The notes: generated by a model not told the origin, from the sequence alone. Counted from the stretch's first letter, positions 44,602 through 54,749 are shown. The stretch: 64,000 nucleotides of DNA from Prado023 sp963788325 (GCA_963788325.1 CAWBGJ010000008.1:62001-126000); one strand, 5' to 3'. Program-made: numbers and translations.

Positions 44602-45841
44602 ATGGGTTTCTGGGACAAGATTCGTACCCTGTGGACCAAGGAGTCTGAGCACTACGTCCATGGCTGGGTCCAGTCGTATCCGGCGCCGGAGACGATCGAG
44701 CCAGGCGCCGGCTCGCACTACCTGCAAGTGCGGCTGACCGCGATGTCGCTGCGCTACTCGCGTGACAAGATGGTCGGTCGCAGTCCGGTGCTGCAGAGCG
44801 CGATCCGGTGGCCGGTCGGCGACGAGTGGATCATGGTCGCGCAGACCATCGACCGCACGAGGTTCTCGCAGGCGGCGAGCGCCGAGGAGGCCCCCGACTT
44901 CGCGGTCTACCAGGTCAGTGACCTGGCCCTCAGCGGTGACCTGCCCTTGAACGCCGGCGATGTCGAGGTCACCATCGCGCTCCTCGCCGCACCTGGCTCG
45001 TCCGTGCTTGACCACGCGACGTCGTTCCTCAACGACATCGCCTCGCTGACCCTCGTGCCGCAGCTGACAGCAGCCGCACCGGTCGCCACCAAGATCGCCG
45101 GCGGCGTCGACAGACTCCTGGGCAACGACGAGGTCGCCGGCGTCGTCGCCTTCTGCACGTCCGTCCGAGCCGAGGAACCGCGCGACGGCTACTACCTCGT
45201 CACCGACGTACCCGCGCAGTCCAAGCAGGACCTGGACAAGTTCGCGGTCACGGACCACCAAGCTGCTGCACTGGTCCGACAAGGCCCAGGAGTGGCAGCC
45301 GGCGGCTGGCTTCAGCTACCTGCTCATGGAGTTCAGCGTCGAAGGGCCCAAGCCCACCCGGTGGACCGAGCTCCCGGAGATCACCGACCTGAGCAAGGCG
45401 GCCCTGCAACAGCTCGCCCAGGCAACCACCGACGCCGACGTGGAACGGGCCGCCCCGCAGATGAAGCTCGCGGCCGTCAAGGCCCTGTACAGCCCCGACC
45501 TCGCGCATGTCGACCGCGATCCGGCGGCCGAGGCCCTCGCCGAGCAGTGGAAGCAGCAGGTCGCCCGGCTGGCCGAGATCCAGCCCACCAGGCCCGGCGA
45601 CCGGGACGTGCCGGCGGCGGCCAAGACCTCCATCGTCGAGGCTGCCACGCGCATCAGCAGGGAACTCGACGACGAGGTCGGCCGCATCCGAGTCGGCGAG
45701 GTGGACGTCAGGGCCCGCGACGCGGCCGGAACGGTCCGGGGCATCGTGGCCCCGAAGAGAGCACGGTTGACCGTTGCTGGCAAGACATCAGTAGACGCAG
45801 GTGGAAGCACCGGCAGTGTCATCGGGATCGAGATCACGTGA
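44602..45841 (+). pseudogene. protein of unknown family coupled to the STAND-propeller gene, one frame break near 45258
   Basis: It starts MGFWDKIRTLWTKESEHYVH at ATG 44602. The first ~219 residues are beta-rich (GSHYLQVRLTAMSLRYSRDK, DFAVYQVSDLALSGDLPLNA) with a hydrophobic centre (VTIALLAAPGSSVLDHATSF). Near 45258 the signal moves one frame: KLLHWSDKAQEWQPAAGFSY, LLMEFSVEGPKPTRWTELPE, a helical part (LSKAALQQLAQATTDADVER) and the end GKTSVDAGGSTGSVIGIEIT. The stop at 45839-45841 overlaps the next ATG. About 413 residues restored. Read literally, the first frame stays open and fuses with the next gene into 1746 codons, but the joining stretch is Arg-rich and non-natural. No family recognised; coupling implies it works with the ATPase. 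Confidence 0.65.
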
Positions 45842-48800
45842 TGACGGGGGAGCCGCTGCCGCTGCCCTTCCCGCCGCCAGCTCTCCCGAACGGACCCACG
45901 GCTGGCGCCACCGGATCGCCCCGGAGCCAGTCCGTGCTCGCCGAGGCGCTCACCCAGTGCCGGCCGGAGCTCGCAGGGCTGGTTGACGGCGGCGGAACGG
46001 ACTGGCCCGAGCGCCCTTGGCTGATGGCCCAGTGGCGGGGCGTCCTCAACGCCGACACGGGTCCTCGGCACGTGCTGTTCGCCGCCGGTCCGGGGTTCGG
46101 GAAGACGGTTGCTGCCGCGCAGTTCGGGCTCGCCGCGGCCGCCGACATGACGGTGGCTGGGGTGTTCTTCCGTCACGGCCTTTCCTCGCTGGAGGATCCG
46201 CTCGGAGCCGTCCAGTACCTCAGCAGCCAACTCGCTCAGCTGCTGCCCGGGTTCAGCGACGCTCGAGAAGCATCTCGGCTGGAGTCCGGAGCGGCCAACC
46301 CCATCCAGGTGCAGGTCATCGGGGACGTCAACGTCACGGCACCGCAGGCCTCCGGGAAGGTCGTCGGTCTGCAGGTCACGACGCCGTCCGGCCGCCCCGT
46401 CGATCGGGCCTGGCGCTGCGACATCGCCGATCCGTTGGCGGCACTGCACCGATCCGGTGCTCTGCCGCGGGTGCTCATCGTCGCCGACGCGCTCGACGAA
46501 ACGTCGGCGGCCACCCGGCTGATGCTCGCCGACGGACTCACGCTGCTCCCGGATCCCGTGCGGGTGCTCATGACTGCGAGGCCCGGAACGATCCTGCCCA
46601 TCGGCGATCCCGCAACTAGCGCAACCTTGGCGCCGCTGCAGCCCGACGGACGGCCGGCCGCCGCAGTCCCCCACGGCGAGCAGCCCAACGGAAGTGAGCG
46701 CGACCCCCAGCAGCAGGACGTCGACCTGATTGCCGGATGGGCAGGCGCCCGGCTCGAAGCGGCGGGGGCCGACCACGCCTGGGCGCTGCAGGTCGGAGCG
46801 CGCATCTCCGAGGCCGCCGAGCGCATCTTCCTGGTCGCCGCGTACCTGACCGACGACCAGGTCCGTCGCCTGGCGGCTGGCGAGAAGATGCCGGCGGCCG
46901 GCGACGTCGACCTGCCCACCGGTGGACTGTCCGGCGTCTACGACGCCTTCCTGACCCGCACGTTCGGCGAGGACACGACGCGGTGGCGCAAGCTCGGCCG
47001 CCCCGTCCTGGGATCGCTTTCCGTCGCCCGCGGCTCAGGCCTCACTGCGGCGATCCTCGCGGCAGCTTCGAAGCTCGACCTCACCGACGTCACCGACACC
47101 CTTGGCGATTGCGCCGCGTTCCTCACCAGCGATACAGCATCGAGGAGTGCGACGGTCTGGCGGATCTGGCACCGCTCCTTCGCCGAGCACCTGCACGCCA
47201 GCGCGGCCTACCTGATCCGGCCGTGGGACCAGGAACTGCGTCTGGGTACCGCGCTGCTGCCGGCCGCGCTGGAGGCCACCGCGTCCGGCATCCTCAAGAG
47301 CGACTATCGCCATCAGTACGCGACCACCAACGCGGTGGCCCACCTCTTGGGTGCCGCGGCCGACCCGGAAGGCGTCGCCAGCGAGTCAGCGCGCCCGGCA
47401 CTGGACACGCTCGTGGATGCCGGCGGATGGGTCGAGGCACTGGTTTTGCTGGCCGGCGCCGGGCCGGCTGCGTCCCAGCTGGAACAGCTGGGACGAGTGC
47501 GCCCGGACGTTGTTCCCTGGCGCACGGTCGCCAAGGCGATCCGCGAGCAGGACCACGTCCTGAACGCCCCGCTGACGTCCATCGACGGCTTCACGCTGGG
47601 CCAGCTCAGCCTGGAGGCGGCGCGTAGCCGCAACGCTGAGTTGACTGCGGCGGTGGAGCGGTGGGCAGCAATGGCGCCGATGCTCCTGGCCAGGTGGAGC
47701 ACTGCAGTGTCGGCAGGGGACGTCGTGACGACGCATCCGGGCGGGATCACAGTGATGGTCACCACCGAGCTCGACGGTGATCAGCTGTGCCTGATCGGAG
47801 GGCGCGACGGCTGGGTGCGCGCATGGTCACCGAGGACCGGGCAGAACGCCGGGACGTGGCGGGTGCCCGACCAGCGGCCCGTCAACTGCCTAGCCTGTGC
47901 CCCGGACTTGGCGGGCTCCAACCACAGCACCACGATCAACGATATCGGCGGTGGCTTTGACCCCGCCGACGGTGAGGTGGCTGACGGCTCGACCGTGCTT
48001 GTCGCCGTGGGCACCCCGACCGGCACGTACGCACTGCGCTGGGGTTCCGACGGACCCGTGAGCGTCCTCTGGCATGCCGAGAACGACCCGGTCACCGCCG
48101 CGCTGGCCGTCGATCTCGGCAGCTCCGACAGCCCCGACACCGAGCCCTCGAGTCGACGGCGGCTGCTAGTCACCGGCCATGGGGAGGAACTCCGAGCCCT
48201 CGACCTGGTCACCGGTGAGCCGGTCGGCAACCTGCCGAGCCTGCCCATGCCGGTGATCGCGCTGGCTGAAGTTGCCGTCCCCCGCGACGGCGATGGGCAC
48301 GCCCGGCAGGTCGTTCTCGCCAGCTGCGTAAGCGAGATGGGGCGCTCGATCGTGTGGGATCCCCGGACCGACGAGACGATCGGCGAGCTGACGATCGGTG
48401 GGCCAGTGGCATGTCTGCTCCAGGCACCCAGGCCGACACCCGGGCCACTGGCGGTCGGGCTCCTCGATGGCACGGTCACAGTCGGCACCTTGGCCGCCGC
48501 CGACGGTACCTGGACGTTCCAATCGTGGGCGCAGCGCAACGTGGGGCCGACACGCAAGGCCTCCTCGGAATCCATCACCGCGCTGGCGTGGGCCGGCACC
48601 CAATCCGAGCCGAGCCTCCTGGTCGGCGACACAGCGGGCCGGATCCACCGGCTCGATCCGTTCGGGATGGCGCGTCGCGGCCCGTGGGCCGCCGGACATT
48701 CCAGCAGCGTGGAGGCCGTGATCACACTGGCGGGCAACGACGCTGGCAGCTTCCTCTCCGCTGGCTTCGAAGGTCTCGTGAAGTCGTGGCAGCCCGCGGA

Positions 48801-49842
48801 CATCGATCCCAAGCGGTGGCCCGACCAGGTGCTCACCCTCGAAGCCGCGGCTGCTCCGGACTCATCGGCAACGCTCGTCTGCGCCCACGCCACCGGAGAG
48901 CTGTCGGAACTTCGGATGGATACGGGTCAGCTCATTGAGCGCCGACCCGTGCACGGATCCCCAGTGTGGGCGCTGACCTGGGCCGGGCCGGATTTCGGGC
49001 TGGTCTCAGGCGACTCACGGGGGCTCGTGATGCGCTCGCGCTGGAACGTGTCGGAACCGTGGGGAGCGGCTGGGGCACCAGGATCGGACGACGACGGGTC
49101 GAGCTGGCAGAGCAGCGAACTTGCGCAGCTGTCCGGACGCGTCAGCGCCCTGTCCGGGGGGGAACTCGATGGCAGCCCCGTGGTCCTTGCCAGCACCCTG
49201 TTCAGCGAACTGGTCCTGCTCAATCAGCAGGGGTCAGTCGGCACCTACCCGCCTCGTGGCGGCTATCCGCTTACCACTGCCCTGGGCGCGACAGCCGCCG
49301 GGCCATGCCTGGTGATCGAGCGCGAGGTGACCCGCGAGCAGCGCGTCATCACGGGCGAGCCCCTCGGCCGCCAGCTGCACCTGATCAGCCCGCTCCCATA
49401 CCCAGGCGACTCCCTGCCGCGGCCGACCTGGCGGCTCTGGTGGGAGGACCCGGAGTTCCTGGGAGCCTGGGGCTGCGTCTGGAGCCCACCGTTCCTGGAT
49501 GGCCGACCGAACCTGCTGGTGGCCGGGTTGCGCGACGGCGCGATCCTCGTGCTCGACCTTGATCGGGTGGTGGCCAACCCCAACCTAGGCCTCGACCACT
49601 ATCAGGTCCACGAGTCGTGGCCCGCGCGCGCCAGCGTCTCCACTCTCGCGGTGCGATACGTCGGGGACCGGCTGATCACCGCCTGGACGGCTGACGATGG
49701 GTGGCTGTTCGTCGAGCACTCCTGGGGACAACCCCCACTGCGCATGCAACTGGGCACCCGGGTCCTCGTGACCCGCATCGCCCCGGACGGCACAATCCTC
49801 CTAGGCGGCACCGACGGGGTAACGGCAGTCCGCCTGCGGTAG
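45841..49842 (+). CDS. STAND/NACHT-type ATPase with C-terminal beta-propeller
   Basis: 1333 residues from ATG 45841, which overlaps the previous stop by one base. ATPase: Walker A FAAGPGFGKTVAA (about 78-90), Walker B VLIVADALDETS (about 209), sensor-like VLMTARPG (about 243), then a winged-helix/helical arm (GRPVLGSLSVARGSGLTAAI, IWHRSFAEHLHASAAYL). From about residue 630 to the end, repeated strand units appear (LIGGRDGWVRAWSPRTGQ, LLVGDTAGRIHRLDPFG, FLSAGFEGLVKSW, LLVAGLRDGAILVLDLDRVV, ILLGGTDGVTAVRLR), as in WD40-like propellers. This ATPase-plus-propeller plan matches STAND sensors that oligomerise when a ligand binds. Partner gene upstream; trigger and effect unknown. Confidence 0.8.
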   Translation: MTGEPLPLPFPPPALPNGPTAGATGSPRSQSVLAEALTQCRPELAGLVDGGGTDWPERPWLMAQWRGVLNADTGPRHVLFAAGPGFGKTVAAAQFGLAAAADMTVAGVFFRHGLSSLEDPLGAVQYLSSQLAQLLPGFSDAREASRLESGAANPIQVQVIGDVNVTAPQASGKVVGLQVTTPSGRPVDRAWRCDIADPLAALHRSGALPRVLIVADALDETSAATRLMLADGLTLLPDPVRVLMTARPGTILPIGDPATSATLAPLQPDGRPAAAVPHGEQPNGSERDPQQQDVDLIAGWAGARLEAAGADHAWALQVGARISEAAERIFLVAAYLTDDQVRRLAAGEKMPAAGDVDLPTGGLSGVYDAFLTRTFGEDTTRWRKLGRPVLGSLSVARGSGLTAAILAAASKLDLTDVTDTLGDCAAFLTSDTASRSATVWRIWHRSFAEHLHASAAYLIRPWDQELRLGTALLPAALEATASGILKSDYRHQYATTNAVAHLLGAAADPEGVASESARPALDTLVDAGGWVEALVLLAGAGPAASQLEQLGRVRPDVVPWRTVAKAIREQDHVLNAPLTSIDGFTLGQLSLEAARSRNAELTAAVERWAAMAPMLLARWSTAVSAGDVVTTHPGGITVMVTTELDGDQLCLIGGRDGWVRAWSPRTGQNAGTWRVPDQRPVNCLACAPDLAGSNHSTTINDIGGGFDPADGEVADGSTVLVAVGTPTGTYALRWGSDGPVSVLWHAENDPVTAALAVDLGSSDSPDTEPSSRRRLLVTGHGEELRALDLVTGEPVGNLPSLPMPVIALAEVAVPRDGDGHARQVVLASCVSEMGRSIVWDPRTDETIGELTIGGPVACLLQAPRPTPGPLAVGLLDGTVTVGTLAAADGTWTFQSWAQRNVGPTRKASSESITALAWAGTQSEPSLLVGDTAGRIHRLDPFGMARRGPWAAGHSSSVEAVITLAGNDAGSFLSAGFEGLVKSWQPADIDPKRWPDQVLTLEAAAAPDSSATLVCAHATGELSELRMDTGQLIERRPVHGSPVWALTWAGPDFGLVSGDSRGLVMRSRWNVSEPWGAAGAPGSDDDGSSWQSSELAQLSGRVSALSGGELDGSPVVLASTLFSELVLLNQQGSVGTYPPRGGYPLTTALGATAAGPCLVIEREVTREQRVITGEPLGRQLHLISPLPYPGDSLPRPTWRLWWEDPEFLGAWGCVWSPPFLDGRPNLLVAGLRDGAILVLDLDRVVANPNLGLDHYQVHESWPARASVSTLAVRYVGDRLITAWTADDGWLFVEHSWGQPPLRMQLGTRVLVTRIAPDGTILLGGTDGVTAVRLR

Positions 49843-50145
49843 CGCATCGGGTCGCACGACCGCATCGCGTCACCGCGTATGGCATCGGCCTTCGGATGGT
49901 TGCATGCAGCAACGGTTGCGGGCGCCATCGGGCCACGGGGCCGGGCGAATCGTCTTCTCGGGCGTTGCCGTGGAGGTCGAAAGGTGCGTCCACCCCGGCC
50001 GATGTGGGGCATGGGTGACCTCCGCCCATGCCGGTGAGCGCTGGACGTATCACGGCACGGGAAGTTCGATCGCTTCGCCGGTGAGAACGCCGAGAACACG
50101 CACCACCGCCGCGAGGGACATCTGGTTCGGGCGTGGTCGTTCGCG
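49843..50145. other. 303-bp stretch upstream of the LuxR gene
   Basis: No gene. Several direct near-repeats of CGCATCGxGTC occur at 49850-49880. It ends in the palindrome and promoter described next. Confidence 0.35.
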
Positions 50146-50179
50146 CACGACCGCGGTCGTGTGCCGACGCTCCTATGAT
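50146..50179 (+). promoter_or_regulatory. palindromic operator and -10 box giving a probable leaderless transcript
   Basis: The 16-bp perfect palindrome CACGACCGCGGTCGTG (50146-50161) lies where a -35 box would be, and TATGAT (50174-50179) matches a -10 box. The GTG start at 50186 is only 6 bp beyond the -10, so transcription would begin at or near the start codon, as in leaderless actinobacterial messages. Confidence 0.5.
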
Positions 50180-50185
50180 CCACAG

Positions 50186-52957
50186 GTGCCCATTCCGGTG
50201 CTCGCCACCAAGTTGTTCCCGCCGACGCCGCGGGCTGAGCTGGTGGCGCGGCCGGGGCTTGCCGAACAGTTGGACAGCACCCTGCACCGCGGTCACCGAC
50301 TCACCCTGATCTCCGCGCCCGCTGGCTTCGGGAAGTCCACGCTGCTCAGCGATTGGGCAGCGCGCCGCGCAGACGCCGACGTGGCAGTCGCCTGGCTCTC
50401 CCTCGACGAGGGCGACAACGCCCTGTCGCGGTTCCTTGCCCACCTGTGGGCAGCGCTCTCCGGCGTCGGGCTCGACCTGGACGCCGCGGAGCTGGACGCC
50501 CTGAGCGCCGCGTCCACCTCCGCGGCGATCAGCGCGGTCGTCAACGAGCTCGATCGCGTGGGGCAGCGCCGGCCCAATAGCCTCTGGCTGCTCGTGCTCG
50601 ACGACTACCACGCGATCGTGGCGCCCGAGGTTCACGAGGCAACGACCTTCCTCCTGGACCACATGCCCGATCAGCTGCATCTGCTCGTGGCCACTCGCTC
50701 GGATCCGCCGTTCCCGCTGTCGAGGCTGCGCAGCCGTGGTCAGTTGACGGAGGTTCGGGCTGCAGGTCTTCGCTTCACCCCGGCGGAGGCGCGGGCCTTC
50801 CTCAACGAGGTGATGGGACTGGACCTCGCTGACAGGGACGTGCAGGCGCTCGAGGAACGCACCGAGGGCTGGATCGCCGGCCTGCAGCTGGCTGCGCTCT
50901 CCCTGCGTGGACTTGGGCAGCACGGGGAAGTCGTCGACTTCATCACGGCCTTCACCGGCAGCAACCGCCTCGTCATCGACTACCTGGTGGACGAGGTGCT
51001 GGCTCGCCAGAGCGCGCAGGTGCGCGACTTCCTGCTGCGTACCTCAATCCTGCACCGGCTGACCGGTTCCTTGTGCGACGCGGTCACGGGAGGCACGGAC
51101 GGCGGGCGCGTCCTCGAGGAGCTGGACCGCGCCAATGTGTTCGTGGTCGCTCTGGATGGGCAGCGCACTTGGTACCGGTACCACCACCTGTTCGGCGACG
51201 TCCTTCGGGCTCGTCTGCTGGCCGAGCTTCCGGAGCAGGTCCCTGCGCTGCATCGGGCGGCGAGCGGGTGGTACGCCGATCACGGCTTCCTCGCCGACGC
51301 CGTCCGCCACGCCCTGGCCGCCGGTGACGACGAGCGCGCCGCCTATCTGATGGAGTCGGCCCTGCCGGAGCTGCGCCGCACCCGGCAGGACGCCCTGATG
51401 CTGGCCTGGATTCGGTCGCTGCCCGAGCCCGTGGCTCGACGACGCCCGGTGCTCAGCATCATGTCCGCGTGGTCGCTGATGATGACCGGTGACCTGGACG
51501 GTATGGAGCGCTGGCTCGACGACGCCGAGGCTGCCCTGGCCGCCGGCGCCCAAGACCCGCAGCTCGCGGCGGGCTGGGCTGACACCGAGGACTTGCGTAC
51601 CGCGCCGGCGACCTTGTGGGTGTATCGCGCGGCGTTGGCGCAGGCGCGTGGCGACGTCCCGGCCACGGTGGCCCCCGCGCGGCACGCGGTAGACCTGGCC
51701 GGAGCCGAGGACCACTTCGTTCGTGGGGCCGGGGGCGGGATCCTCGGTCTGGCGGCTTGGGCGGGCGGTGACGTGGAGGAGGCCTTGACTACTTTCTCGG
51801 CGGCGGTGCGCAGCCTGCACGCGGCGGGGAATCTGGTCGACGAACTGGACAGCACGGTGGTGCTCGGCGACATGTGGCTGACAGCGGGCCGCCCGCACCG
51901 CGCGCGGGCGCTGTACGAGCGGGCCCTGGTGACGGCGACCCGGGGCGGCGAGCCGTACCCGCGGGCCACTGCTGACCTGCATGTGGGGCTGGCAGAGCTG
52001 GACCGCGAACTCAACGATCTCGCCGGAGCAGCGGGACACCTCGAGACCGCAAGGGTGCTTCGTGAGCACAGCACGATCACCGAGAACCGATACCGATGGT
52101 TCGTGGTCGCTGCGCAGGTCCGCGCGGCTTCCGGGGACCACGTCGGCGCCGTGAAGCTGCTCGACCAGGCCCAGGTGCTCTACCGGCCGGGCTTCTACCC
52201 TGAGCTGCGTCCCATCGCTGCAATGCGAGCCCGCATGCAGATCGCCGCGGCAGACCTCGGCCCGGCCGCGGAGTGGGCGCACGACCGCGGCGTCACGACC
52301 AGCGACGACGTGACCTTCCTGGCGGAGTACGACCACCTCACCCTCGTACGGCTCCTGCTAGCCCGGCACCCGCGCGACGCGGCTGCGGGTAGCACGGCCA
52401 GCGCGCGACCACTGAGCGATGTGCTCACCCTGCTGGAACGGCTCCACGACGACGCCGCCCCGGAGCGAGCCGGCAGCCTGCTGGAGATCGGCATGCTGCG
52501 CGCCGTGACCCTGCATGCCCTGGGTGACCGACCGGAGGCGCTCGCCGCGTTGGAGCAGGCGCTGGTCCGCGCACCGGAACCAGAGGGCTATGTGCGCCTG
52601 TTCCTCGACGAGGGGGCGCCGATGCTTGCCCTGCTGCGCGACGCCGCTGCGGGCGAGGGCGCCGGCCGGTCCGACGTGTTGCGCAGGCACTCCCGACGGC
52701 TTCTCGATGCCGCTGCCCGCACGGAGATGCCGCCCGAGGCAGCGCCCGGTGGGATCCCGCTGGCCGACCCGCTCAGCGCACGGGAGATCGAGGTCCTGCG
52801 CCGGCTCGACAGTGACCTCACCGGCCCCGAGATCGCCCGCCAGCTGTACGTGTCGCTGAACACGCTGCGCACCCACACCAAGCGCATCTTCACCAAGCTC
52901 GACGTCACCAACCGCTCCGCCGCCGTCCGCCGCGCCCGCGAGCTTGGCCTGCTGTAG
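50186..52957 (+). CDS. LuxR-family regulator of the MalT (LAL) type
   Basis: A 923-residue transcription activator. An N-terminal P-loop ATPase has Walker A LISAPAGFGKSTLLSDWA (about 40-57) and Walker B SLWLLVLDDYHAI (about 131). A winged helix follows (LLRTSILHRLTGSLCDAVTG), then a helical TPR-like arm, and a C-terminal LuxR helix-turn-helix (LSAREIEVLRRLDSDLTGPE/IARQLYVSLNTLRTHTKRIF) at about 866-923. Such regulators respond to small molecules and ATP. GTG 50186 (VPIPVLATKLFPP) is the family start. It may control the adjacent membrane-protein genes at 53116-54749 or act elsewhere. Confidence 0.9.
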   Translation: MPIPVLATKLFPPTPRAELVARPGLAEQLDSTLHRGHRLTLISAPAGFGKSTLLSDWAARRADADVAVAWLSLDEGDNALSRFLAHLWAALSGVGLDLDAAELDALSAASTSAAISAVVNELDRVGQRRPNSLWLLVLDDYHAIVAPEVHEATTFLLDHMPDQLHLLVATRSDPPFPLSRLRSRGQLTEVRAAGLRFTPAEARAFLNEVMGLDLADRDVQALEERTEGWIAGLQLAALSLRGLGQHGEVVDFITAFTGSNRLVIDYLVDEVLARQSAQVRDFLLRTSILHRLTGSLCDAVTGGTDGGRVLEELDRANVFVVALDGQRTWYRYHHLFGDVLRARLLAELPEQVPALHRAASGWYADHGFLADAVRHALAAGDDERAAYLMESALPELRRTRQDALMLAWIRSLPEPVARRRPVLSIMSAWSLMMTGDLDGMERWLDDAEAALAAGAQDPQLAAGWADTEDLRTAPATLWVYRAALAQARGDVPATVAPARHAVDLAGAEDHFVRGAGGGILGLAAWAGGDVEEALTTFSAAVRSLHAAGNLVDELDSTVVLGDMWLTAGRPHRARALYERALVTATRGGEPYPRATADLHVGLAELDRELNDLAGAAGHLETARVLREHSTITENRYRWFVVAAQVRAASGDHVGAVKLLDQAQVLYRPGFYPELRPIAAMRARMQIAAADLGPAAEWAHDRGVTTSDDVTFLAEYDHLTLVRLLLARHPRDAAAGSTASARPLSDVLTLLERLHDDAAPERAGSLLEIGMLRAVTLHALGDRPEALAALEQALVRAPEPEGYVRLFLDEGAPMLALLRDAAAGEGAGRSDVLRRHSRRLLDAAARTEMPPEAAPGGIPLADPLSAREIEVLRRLDSDLTGPEIARQLYVSLNTLRTHTKRIFTKLDVTNRSAAVRRARELGLL

Positions 52958-53017
52958 CGACCCAGGGCGGCCAGGAGGAGGCCCCGCTCCCGCCGACGGG
53001 CACAGTCACATCATCTG

Positions 53018-53033
53018 TCACCACATGTGGTGA
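53018..53033. promoter_or_regulatory. 16-bp perfect palindrome upstream of the membrane-protein operon
   Basis: TCACCACATGTGGTGA, 60 bp after the LuxR stop and 82 bp before ATG 53116. It is a likely operator for a dimeric regulator, possibly the neighbouring LuxR protein. Confidence 0.45.
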
Positions 53034-53115
53034 TGCCGGGTCCCACCCCGCCGCCATACGTTCCGGACATCCCGAGGCATCCGCCGCGGACCACCGACGA
53101 GCCAGGGAGCCGGCC

Positions 53116-53804
53116 ATGACCATCACACCCACCACCCTCACCCGGGTCGCAGGCGTCGCAGCGGTCGCTGCGGGCCTGATCTTCATCGGAGTGCAGTTCA
53201 ACCACCCGCACCTCGACGTCGAGTCCATCGCCACCACCGACGTGGTCATCCGGACTCGCTGAAGGCACTCATGGCCGTACTTGCGCTGGTGGGCATCACC
53301 GGCATGTACCTGAGCCAGGTCCGCCGCAACGGACGGCTCGGCCTGCTCGGCTACCTGCTGCTCGCCGGCGGCTACCTGCTCATCATGAGCACCACGCTCG
53401 TCGCCGCCTCCATCCTGCCCCTGGTCGCGGGCACCGACCCCGCCTTCGTCACCGACGCCATCGCCATCTCCACCGGCGGCACAGCGATCGGTGACGTCGG
53501 CCTGCTGGCCTACCTGAGCAAGGCCCAGGATCTGGGCTACCTGCTCGGCGGACTCATCTTCGGCATCGCCCTGTACCGCGCACACGTCCTGGCCCGCTGG
53601 GCCTGCGCGCTGCTGGCCGTCGGAGGGGTCGTCACCATCGCACTGTCGGTCATGCCCGACGCGTTCTACCGGCTGCTGGCCCTCCCCAACGGGATCGCCA
53701 TGATCGGCCTTGGCTACTCGCTGTTCAGCACCGCTCGCACCAGCCACGACCCGCAGGCGGCAGCAGCCAGTGCTCGGCCGGTCGCGACGACGAGTGCGGC
53801 ATGA
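53116..53804 (+). pseudogene. polytopic membrane protein (DUF4386-like), one frame break near 53250
   Basis: It begins MTITPTTLTRVAGVAAVAAG and stops early, but reading resumes one frame over as DSLKALMAVLALVGITGMYL. The break is explained by one missing G in a GGG run (CCGG-ACTCG). The restored ~229 residues carry six hydrophobic segments (for example LLGYLLLAGGYLLIMSTTLV and LGYLLGGLIFGIALYRAHVL) and a polar tail. This topology resembles DUF4386 proteins. The stop overlaps the next ATG (ATGA at 53801). Confidence 0.6.
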
Positions 53805-54524
53805 ACCAGCCCACCGCACTCGGTGCCCGGTCGGCTCACGCACGCCGATCGGGTAACCGGGGGGAGCCGAGCTTGCCGGGTCCCCGCTGCGCTGGTGGCC
53901 CTCACTGCCATCCCGCTGATCGCCGGGTCGCTCCGCCTCCTTGAGGTGGCCGGTGGTCCGCAGATGCTGCCCACCAATCCTCGGATCGATGCGTCGCCGG
54001 CCCCCCTCGTCCTGCACGTCGTCTCCGCTGCGGTTTTCGCCCTCATGGGGGCGTTCCAGTTCCCCGCCCGGTTGCGACGCCACCACCGCGCCTGGCACCG
54101 CCGGACCGGCCGTGTCCTTGTCGTAGCTGGCCTGGCCGTCGCCGGCTCCGGGCTCTGGATGACGCTGTTCTACCCCTACGCGCCCGGCGGCGCCGTGCTG
54201 TGGACCGTCCGGCTCGTGGTCGCCTCCGCGATGGCCACCTGCATCGTCCTGGGCTTCACGTCGATCCGGCGCCGCGACGTCGCCGCGCACCGGGCCTGGA
54301 TGATCCGCGCCTATGCCCTCGCAGTGGCGGCGGGCACCCAGGCGTTCACCCAAGGCATCGGCGAGGGCCTCTTCGGAACCAGCGACCTCAGCACCGCGCT
54401 GTCGGTCACCTCCGGATGGGTCATCAATCTGGCAGTCGCCGAGTGGATCATTCGCCGTCCAGGTGTTGGCTCGGCGCGGCGAGCGCGAGCAGCGTTGGCG
54501 GGGCTTGACCGTGAACGGCCCTAG
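53801..54524 (+). CDS. DUF2306 membrane protein
   Basis: About 230 residues with six to seven hydrophobic segments: RVPAALVALTAIPLIAGSLR, LVLHVVSAAVFALMGAFQFP and LVVASAMATCIVLGFTSIRR. The DUF2306 histidine-rich motifs are HRAWHRRTGRVLV and VAAHRAWMIRAYAL. Haem or quinone binding is suspected in the family. The likely start is ATG 53801, overlapping the previous stop; a one-base slip in the G run near 53857 would join it to the frame that is open from GTG 53823. As written, translation from GTG 53823 gives 233 residues. Cotranscribed with 53116. Confidence 0.75.
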
Positions 54525-54749
54525 CCCTGCCACTCCGGTGTGCTACGCGCTGCGCATCCAGGGACACCTCGACCCGCACTGGTCGCCGTGGTTCGGCGGC
54601 CTCACCATCACCCACAACGACGACGGCACAACTACCCTCCGCGGCGTCGTAACCGACCAGTCGGGGGACTGCACGGCCTACTCGCCAAAGTGCGCGATCT
54701 CGGGGCCACCCTCCTGTCAGTGACGCCCCTCGACATGCGGTCCAGGTGA
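54511..54749 (+). pseudogene. small conserved hypothetical protein, one frame break near 54670
   Basis: GTG 54511 (overlapping the DUF2306 gene) reads YALRIQGHLDPHWSPWFGGL, TITHNDDGTTTLRGVVTDQS. It then shifts one frame to LHGLLAKVRDLGATLLSVTP and stops at 54749. Restored, this ~79-residue protein has the pattern seen in a widespread family of small actinobacterial proteins beginning YEIRVxGHL and ending VRDLGLxLxSV. Function unknown. Confidence 0.6.

Noticed and set aside
44602..49842. A single 1746-residue fusion protein.
   Set aside because: The stretch from about 45260 to 45840 in this frame is Arg/Pro/Gly-rich nonsense, while the neighbouring frame there gives natural sequence ending in a stop that overlaps the ATG at 45841. 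Two genes with one slip fit better.
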